Positions 58,996-64,000 of a stretch of 64,000 nucleotides of DNA are shown in pieces. The position numbers and the translations under genes were made by a program. The notes below the pieces were generated by a model. That model saw nothing but the letters and a program-made list of their open reading frames with translations. It was not told the DNA's origin and ran no database searches. The DNA comes from Marinoscillum sp049115815. Lineage in GTDB: Bacteria; Bacteroidota; Bacteroidia; Cytophagales; Cyclobacteriaceae. The stretch is taken from the NCBI GenBank assembly GCA_049115815.1, contig JAGDZO010000005.1, positions 568,605 to 632,604 on the forward strand. Reading direction: 5' to 3'. The number at the start of each line of letters is the position of its first letter. Within the stretch, counting starts at the first letter, position 1.

Positions 58996-60038
58996 TGGCT
59001 ATCATTAGCAAGAAAAAAATTCCATATAAAATCAGCGACGCATTGCGTCCATACTTGCGCCAATATGACCGTGAGATATCTCTGCCGATTGCCTATACTG
59101 ATCTTTTGAGGTATGACAATTCTATACCGCTCTACGATAGAAACGCCAGGGACACATTGTGGGAGACCGTGTTTTATCCTCAGGAAGAAATGTCTGAGAT
59201 CTACTACGCTCTCAAAAAAATATATGCCATTGTAAAAGCTAGCGGTGATATGGCCGTGGTAGATCACCTTTTCATTGATCGAGTAGATCTTTGTGTATTT
59301 GGCAATACGCAGCCTTTCAGGATTAGAATAGTCAATCGACTCAATGACAACTTTGACTATTTCTATATCAAACATGCTGACGCTTCACGGATATATGGTC
59401 TGGAGTTGGAGCATTTGCTTTCGCCCAATAAAATCAGCTATGCTGTAAACGAGGATACCCTAATAGAGGAGCACATAGTGGGCATCCCGGCTGATCAGTT
59501 CATCAAGCATCATTTGGAAGACCCCAACATCAATGAAATCAGATTGGCCAAGGAATTCGTAAAGTTCAACGAAAGGTGCTTTGTGAGACTTTTGGGAGAT
59601 ATGCATTCGAGCAATTTTGTGATCGACATCACTCCGGACTTTGAAGAAGTGGTTTATAGGATTCGAGCCATTGATTTTGACCAGCAGTCTTATGAAGGAC
59701 GCAGAAACATTTATCTCCCTCAATACTTCAAACAAAACAACCCCATTATCAAAATCGGACTTAATCTGCTGACACCTGAGAGTGTGAAGCAGTATCAGCG
59801 TGAGGAACGTTCGCTCATTGCCAATAGGGTCAAAGTTGAGCGTATTCGTATAGATGATTTGTTACTAGCCATGACTAAAGACACAATCTCCACTCCTGAG
59901 AATGTTGCCAAACTGGGAGAAGATCTCGCCGATTTTTACGAAGAAAAAGACTTCTTAGACTGCCATAGCATGGGAGAACTTGTAGAACTGAGCCTAGAGA
60001 TGTTGGTAAGAAAACCAGAATTGTATAAAGACTATTGA
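58995..60038 (+). CDS. Uncharacterised protein with kinase-fold (APH/LPS-kinase-like) motifs
   Basis: 347 residues, family not recognised. Several stretches fit a protein-kinase-like fold: Lys126 in FDYFYIKHAD (beta-3 lysine), a hinge-like TLIEEHIVGIPADQF, the catalytic-loop pattern GDMHSSNF with Asp202, His204 and Asn207, and the metal motif AIDFDQQ with Asp227. The GDxHxxN ... IDFD order is that of aminoglycoside/choline/LPS core kinases. Residues 1-110 are unexplained. It is translationally coupled to the glycosyltransferase, which suggests a phosphorylated glycan product. This is inference from motifs. Confidence 0.65.
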   Translation: MAIISKKKIPYKISDALRPYLRQYDREISLPIAYTDLLRYDNSIPLYDRNARDTLWETVFYPQEEMSEIYYALKKIYAIVKASGDMAVVDHLFIDRVDLCVFGNTQPFRIRIVNRLNDNFDYFYIKHADASRIYGLELEHLLSPNKISYAVNEDTLIEEHIVGIPADQFIKHHLEDPNINEIRLAKEFVKFNERCFVRLLGDMHSSNFVIDITPDFEEVVYRIRAIDFDQQSYEGRRNIYLPQYFKQNNPIIKIGLNLLTPESVKQYQREERSLIANRVKVERIRIDDLLLAMTKDTISTPENVAKLGEDLADFYEEKDFLDCHSMGELVELSLEMLVRKPELYKDY

Positions 60039-60039
60039 G

Positions 60040-60621
60040 CTAATAAAGTATAGTTCCTTCTCGAGGATCTCCTACCTCATGAGCCGTCCCGTTCTGGTGC
60101 TTCAGCCCTATACAAAAGGCAATCAAAGCATCCACTTCATGCCAAGTTTTTGGAGATAACTCTAGAGTCAGGTCAAATTGATTCAAGAGCCGCTGAGTGA
60201 CTACTGCTATCTTATTAGTCTCCTTTTTATAGCCTGATGACTTCAAATCATTTAGCCTAGCCAATCCACCAGGATAGGCCTCCAAAACTTGATGTCCATA
60301 GGGTAACAAGTTAGATTTTAACTTCATGGCCCTGGCAGTTAGTCCTCCCAAAAACATAGGCGACATAGCCGATAATTCTTTATCAGACTTTCTGTAAAAA
60401 TAGTCTTGACAATCTTCCAAGCCTGTATAAACCCCGGGAAGCGATAGCGGGGAATCAATATAGACACTTATCTGAGATTCGTAAGAAGATAGATTATCAA
60501 GTATAAATTGATCTGCATCATGATTTTTTAAACTGGAAACTATGCTGAGTTGGCCTTCCCTCAAACAACAAATGGCTGTTGTGCCAGCCATTTTACTTCC
60601 ATAATCAATCCCGACGATCAA
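60040..60621 (-). CDS. DUF429 family protein (RNase H-like fold)
   Basis: 193 residues. The N-terminal VGIDYGSKMAG strand, IDSPLSLPG in the middle, EAYPGG and the C-terminal WHEVDALIAFCIGL...VGDPREGTI match the DUF429 family, which is predicted to have an RNase H-like nuclease fold. The start appears to be TTG one base after the phosphoribosyltransferase stop. It is the third gene of the Lrp operon. Cellular role unknown. Confidence 0.8.
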   Translation of the reverse strand: MIVGIDYGSKMAGTTAICCLREGQLSIVSSLKNHDADQFILDNLSSYESQISVYIDSPLSLPGVYTGLEDCQDYFYRKSDKELSAMSPMFLGGLTARAMKLKSNLLPYGHQVLEAYPGGLARLNDLKSSGYKKETNKIAVVTQRLLNQFDLTLELSPKTWHEVDALIAFCIGLKHQNGTAHEVGDPREGTILY

Positions 60622-60622
60622 A

Positions 60623-61126
60623 TTAGTATAGGTAAACCCCTACTTTTTTTTCAAGTCTGACCTCTACGTGTTCGTCAATGGTAGTAGAAAGCTCATAACC
60701 CTTGAAATTTGCCTCCAGCGGGAATTTTTTATGACTTCTGTTTACCAATACTGCGATCTGGATCTTTTTCACTTGCGCTCGTAGCAAAGCCGCCATGCTA
60801 TGCGCAACTGTCTGACCAGAATTAAGCACATCATCCACAAGCACCACTACCCTTCCTTTCAGCTCATTTGTATCAACGCTTAGTTTTACTTCATCAGCGA
60901 GTGGCTTAGACTTATCTATGTCCAATCTCGCTAGGTCAAAATTAATTTGAGAAGCGATTTTGGTCAGCTCACCTACCAGTCGCTCGGCAAGCATATATCC
61001 CTTATCATACACACCCACAATGAATACTTTCTTAGCATCAAAATTGTGCTCATAAATCTCATAAGCTATTCGCTTAATGATCTGGTCAACTTGAGATTCG
61101 GAAAGAATAAGGTTCTCTTTGCTCAT
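60623..61126 (-). CDS. Phosphoribosyltransferase-family protein (PyrR-like)
   Basis: 167 residues with the type I PRPP-binding motif VVVLVDDVLNSGQTV (about 95-109). Length and the flanking IAVLVNRSHKKFPLEANFKGYEL resemble PyrR or xanthine/hypoxanthine phosphoribosyltransferases. No PyrR-type RNA target was looked for successfully here. The start overlaps the Lrp stop by 4 bases. Confidence 0.82.
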   Translation of the reverse strand: MSKENLILSESQVDQIIKRIAYEIYEHNFDAKKVFIVGVYDKGYMLAERLVGELTKIASQINFDLARLDIDKSKPLADEVKLSVDTNELKGRVVVLVDDVLNSGQTVAHSMAALLRAQVKKIQIAVLVNRSHKKFPLEANFKGYELSTTIDEHVEVRLEKKVGVYLY

Positions 61127-61611
61127 GATAATGGAACTGGCATCACCTTACTATCCTTGAAGGTGGACAAAATGATCATAGATTGAAGACTATCAACAAC
61201 GTCAATTTCACTCACTTTCTCCAGCATCAATCGCTGATAGGACGTGATGTCTTTAGAAATTACTTTAAGAATAAAGTCTCCAGACCCAGTAATGTGATGA
61301 CACTCGATCACTTCAGGAATCTGGTTAATCTCACCTAAAAAAGTGTCTATATTCTTTTTGTTGTGACCTTTTAAAGTGACCTGCACGAAAGTATGAACTC
61401 CCAAACCTATTCGTTCGGTATCTAGTCTCGCATGATAACTTTTGATGATGCCTGAGTTCTCCAATTTTTTTACACGCTCGAGAGTAGGAGCTGGAGACAG
61501 CCCAATGTCCTTAGACAATTGAGCATTGGTGATTTTGGCATTTGACTGAAGTATTTCCAAAATCTTCCTATCGATTTCGTCTAACTTCAACTGTTGCGAA
61601 TTTAACTTCAT
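61123..61611 (-). CDS. Lrp/AsnC-family transcriptional regulator
   Basis: 162 residues: N-terminal winged helix-turn-helix at about 10-60 (IDRKILEILQSNAKITNAQLSKDIGLSPAPTLERVKKLE) and a C-terminal RAM/AsnC effector domain (GLGVHTFVQVTLKG, ECHHITGSGDFILKV). It heads an operon with a phosphoribosyltransferase and a DUF429 gene. Dyad sequences upstream suggest autoregulation. Confidence 0.93.
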   Translation of the reverse strand: MKLNSQQLKLDEIDRKILEILQSNAKITNAQLSKDIGLSPAPTLERVKKLENSGIIKSYHARLDTERIGLGVHTFVQVTLKGHNKKNIDTFLGEINQIPEVIECHHITGSGDFILKVISKDITSYQRLMLEKVSEIDVVDSLQSMIILSTFKDSKVMPVPLS

Positions 61612-61660
61612 TCCAAATTATATTTGCCACAAATGTAATAACATTTACAATTGTTTGGAA
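61611..61660. promoter_or_regulatory. Dyads and possible promoter upstream of the Lrp-family gene
   Basis: AAATGT-AATA-ACATTT (61631-61646) is a perfect dyad, flanked by TTCCAAA (61611-61617) and TTTGGAA (61654-61660). The minus strand also holds TACATTTG (61630-61637), a TAnnTTTG match. The arrangement fits an Lrp-type autoregulatory site. Confidence 0.4.
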
Positions 61661-61715
61661 TCTTTAATCTAATTCTAAAGCTTTTAACAATAAATTTCTA
61701 TTAATGCGAAACTGA

Positions 61716-64000
61716 CTATTTCTTAACAATTCGAGCGTGATGTGTCCCATCACTATGTGAAATAGAGATAAAATAGGTTCCTGCGTCCAAATTTGAAAGA
61801 TCAATCTCAAACGTATTTAAACCTTCTTCTAAGCCATCTACCATCTTTACTGTTTTTATCTGCCCAGACAAATCAATCACCGAAATGGTAGCTTGGCCGG
61901 GTTCATTGAGAATAGCTCTGATGGAGGTTCGATTTTGCGTCGGATTTGGATAAGGTGGTTCAAATGAAATTTTGTCTATTAGGTCCAGACAAAACTCATT
62001 GTCAGAAGGGGTCTCTTCTTGCTCATCAAACGGCGAAATAACACGGGCACAGAGATAGTCAGTTTTGGTTCCTTCAGGTAGATCAAGATTTATTACAACA
62101 GTGGATGAGGTTCCAAAATCTACACGCTGAAAAACTGTTTCTGTGAATTGATAATCATTCTGAAACTCAACGTTTATCTGGAATATCTCGGCTGGCAAAT
62201 TGCCCGCATTGACTATGTCCAGTATTATATGTTGAGGATTGTCATTGTCGTCCAGGCTTATATTGGCAATAGCCATATCAATTCGAGGCAATACGGCATT
62301 TACCGCTTTGATCAAACTATCGCGACAGCCATTTTGATTTTGAGCTACCATCTTGATGCTATACAATCCAAAATCTGCGAATTGAAACTCAAAATCCCGT
62401 TGGTCGCTCATGAGTTCTTCATTGATATACCAGTTATAAGAAGTCGCATTATTAGACCTATTGACGAATTCTGTGGTAAACGGAGGGATGTCGTAATTAT
62501 TGGATACTGAAAAATCAACTTGAGGAAAACTAAGAACTGTCACATCAAGAGAATCCTCCAGCACGCAACCATTCTGAGTAGTGGCTGTGAGTTTGGCTTT
62601 GTAGTCTCCAATCTCAATATTGTTTAAGAGTACCTGTTTGCCATTGCCAACAAAAGATTCGTTCAAATACCAAGACCTAGAGACTATCGGGTCAAAAGAG
62701 TCGTCTGTATTGTCTACAAGAATATTGGGCTCATTTTCGCAATCAGCCGCTAGATGGATGTTGAGATCAGGCAGAGGGCGAATTTCAATAGTCTTAGTTG
62801 TCTCAGCGGAACACAAGTTTTCAGTATCTACCATCAAGCTGATTTCATAAGTGCCCGTTTCATCAAAAAGATACTTGAACGTACTTTCGCTATGATCCAA
62901 AACCACATCATTGATCGACCATATTCGGTTGAAAATGATGCTTTCATTTTGCAAAACTTCAGACACATTAGATGTATCACCAAAACACGCGATCTGAACA
63001 TCCAGCGAAATATCAGCATTGGGCAACACTTTGACGGCCTCAGAATAAGTAGATGAACAGCCATTAGATGCATCTACAGTTAGACTGACGACTTGATCTC
63101 CTTCGTCCTCTAATAATAGCTTTGGATTCCGTTCTGTTGAAAACACCTCCGAACCACTAGCCCATTGCCAGCTAATAATATCAGCTCCTTCTACGACCGA
63201 GACATCAGTAAATGCCGATTCAAAGTCCTCACAGACTATATTATAGTTGAATCCCGCTTCAGGAATGGCCCCAACCAGAACACTTTTTTCCAGGGTATTT
63301 ACACATCCATTTGGGTTAGTGGCTTCAAGTTTTACCGTGTAATTACCGGGCTCAGAATAGATATGAGACATATTTTTCTGAGTCCCTACAAAACCATCAC
63401 CAAAGTCCCATTCGAAAGTTACTCCTTGCGAAAGATTGGTAAAAGTGGTGATCTCTCCGAAACATGTGGGCGAAGCTCCGAAATTCATAGTTGGAGAGGT
63501 CGAAACAGTCAAGGACCTACGGATAGAATCTGACCTACAACCCGGAATTTCCGAACGAATAGTGATGATCTTCTGACCTGGAGTTTCGAACGAAAAATCA
63601 GGCGATTTTCCAACAAGTGTATCCATATCTGATGTGATCCATTCGTACTGAAGGACATCCCCATAGTTGGCATCATTGGTGGTGTTGGAAATAGTGATAG
63701 GTTCAAACTGACAAAATATGGATTTCCCAAAAGTGATCAAAGGATCAGGTGGATCAGGGTAGATCTGTACGTTTTGAGTAATGAAATTTTTACAGCCGGT
63801 GCTGGCATCTACTGACAGCCTTACATCATACCCCCTGATGTTTTGATACTGATAACTAGGATTAGGATCACTGCTGTCTTCCACTCCATCTCCATCAAAG
63901 TCCCAACTATAACTTGTAATGTCTCCACTCGTGTTGATGCTCGTGAACTGACTTAATGTGGAAATACAACTATTATCTGTACTGAAACTAATGTCGGGCG
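61716..64000 (-). CDS. PKD-repeat surface protein with type IX secretion sorting domain (partial, 5' end outside window)
   Basis: At least 761 residues; the frame stays open to the right edge, so the start is beyond 64000. A GTG at 63884 is an internal valine. Several PKD/Ig-like repeats of about 85-90 residues end in NGC-type turns; the clearest PKD cores are YSWDFDGDG at the edge and FEWDFGDGF. A CARDB-like domain precedes the C-terminal 80 residues (PYPNPTQN ... LDAGTYFISI ... RIVKK), which form a T9SS type A sorting domain. The protein is therefore exported across the outer membrane, and is likely an adhesin or matrix protein. Confidence 0.88.
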   Translation of the reverse strand, partial: PDISFSTDNSCISTLSQFTSINTSGDITSYSWDFDGDGVEDSSDPNPSYQYQNIRGYDVRLSVDASTGCKNFITQNVQIYPDPPDPLITFGKSIFCQFEPITISNTTNDANYGDVLQYEWITSDMDTLVGKSPDFSFETPGQKIITIRSEIPGCRSDSIRRSLTVSTSPTMNFGASPTCFGEITTFTNLSQGVTFEWDFGDGFVGTQKNMSHIYSEPGNYTVKLEATNPNGCVNTLEKSVLVGAIPEAGFNYNIVCEDFESAFTDVSVVEGADIISWQWASGSEVFSTERNPKLLLEDEGDQVVSLTVDASNGCSSTYSEAVKVLPNADISLDVQIACFGDTSNVSEVLQNESIIFNRIWSINDVVLDHSESTFKYLFDETGTYEISLMVDTENLCSAETTKTIEIRPLPDLNIHLAADCENEPNILVDNTDDSFDPIVSRSWYLNESFVGNGKQVLLNNIEIGDYKAKLTATTQNGCVLEDSLDVTVLSFPQVDFSVSNNYDIPPFTTEFVNRSNNATSYNWYINEELMSDQRDFEFQFADFGLYSIKMVAQNQNGCRDSLIKAVNAVLPRIDMAIANISLDDNDNPQHIILDIVNAGNLPAEIFQINVEFQNDYQFTETVFQRVDFGTSSTVVINLDLPEGTKTDYLCARVISPFDEQEETPSDNEFCLDLIDKISFEPPYPNPTQNRTSIRAILNEPGQATISVIDLSGQIKTVKMVDGLEEGLNTFEIDLSNLDAGTYFISISHSDGTHHARIVKK

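Noticed and set aside
1..64000. CRISPR arrays, prophage or complete insertion sequences
   Set aside because: No regularly spaced repeats, transposase, integrase or phage structural genes were seen on either strand.

Overview
The window reads as a chromosomal segment of a Bacteroidota bacterium, most likely a marine or soil member of the Cytophagia/Cytophagales; the class is inferred from gene order and protein flavour and was not tested. The phylum call rests on promoters of the TTTG / TAnnTTTG type, DUF3467 next to rpoC, zinc-free forms of S4, S14 and L36, AT-rich initiation regions without obvious Shine-Dalgarno sequences, and a PKD-repeat surface protein ending in a type IX secretion (T9SS) sorting domain.

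From 1 to about 33,060 nearly everything is on the minus strand and is the core gene-expression block. In transcription order it runs tRNA-Tyr, tRNA-Gly, tRNA-Thr, tuf; then tRNA-Trp, secE, nusG, rplK, rplA, rplJ, rplL, rpoB, rpoC and a DUF3467 gene; then rpsL, rpsG, fusA, rpsJ; then the S10, spc and alpha clusters from rplC to rplQ; then carA-eno. Hairpin terminators at four junctions (tuf, rpsJ, rplQ, eno) and promoter-like boxes at 33115, 31424, 19689 and 16244 divide the block into units. In two places the next promoter lies in or beside the preceding terminator.

From 33,275 to 45,664 is a housekeeping region: a stand-alone biotin carboxyl carrier protein, pyrH-frr, a minus-strand operon of ECF sigma factor, zinc-binding anti-sigma factor, gmk and nadD, two glycosyltransferases, ahcY, birA, rsfS, ftsH and an LpxH-type phosphatase. 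A 136-bp nested inverted repeat (39174-39309), which looks like a small non-autonomous mobile element or REP-type repeat, sits between ahcY and a glycosyltransferase.

From 45,659 to 57,889 are two envelope-export clusters and a two-component system. The first (minus) has TolC, a MacB/LolD-type ATPase and a periplasmic adaptor but no permease. The second (plus) is TetR regulator, fused ABC exporter, HlyD adaptor, TolC; its exporter has substitutions in the Q-loop, Walker B and H-loop positions. An NtrC-family sigma-54 activator and its membrane histidine kinase follow, and sigma-54-like promoter elements lie before the activator and before the first cluster's adaptor.

The last part holds a translationally coupled pair of a glycosyltransferase and a protein with kinase-fold motifs (57922-60038), an Lrp / phosphoribosyltransferase / DUF429 operon, and the 3' portion of the T9SS-secreted PKD protein, which runs off the right edge. 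The best candidates for something undescribed are the glycosyltransferase/kinase-like pair and the exporter with the degenerate ATPase domain. No CRISPR array, prophage or full insertion sequence was seen.
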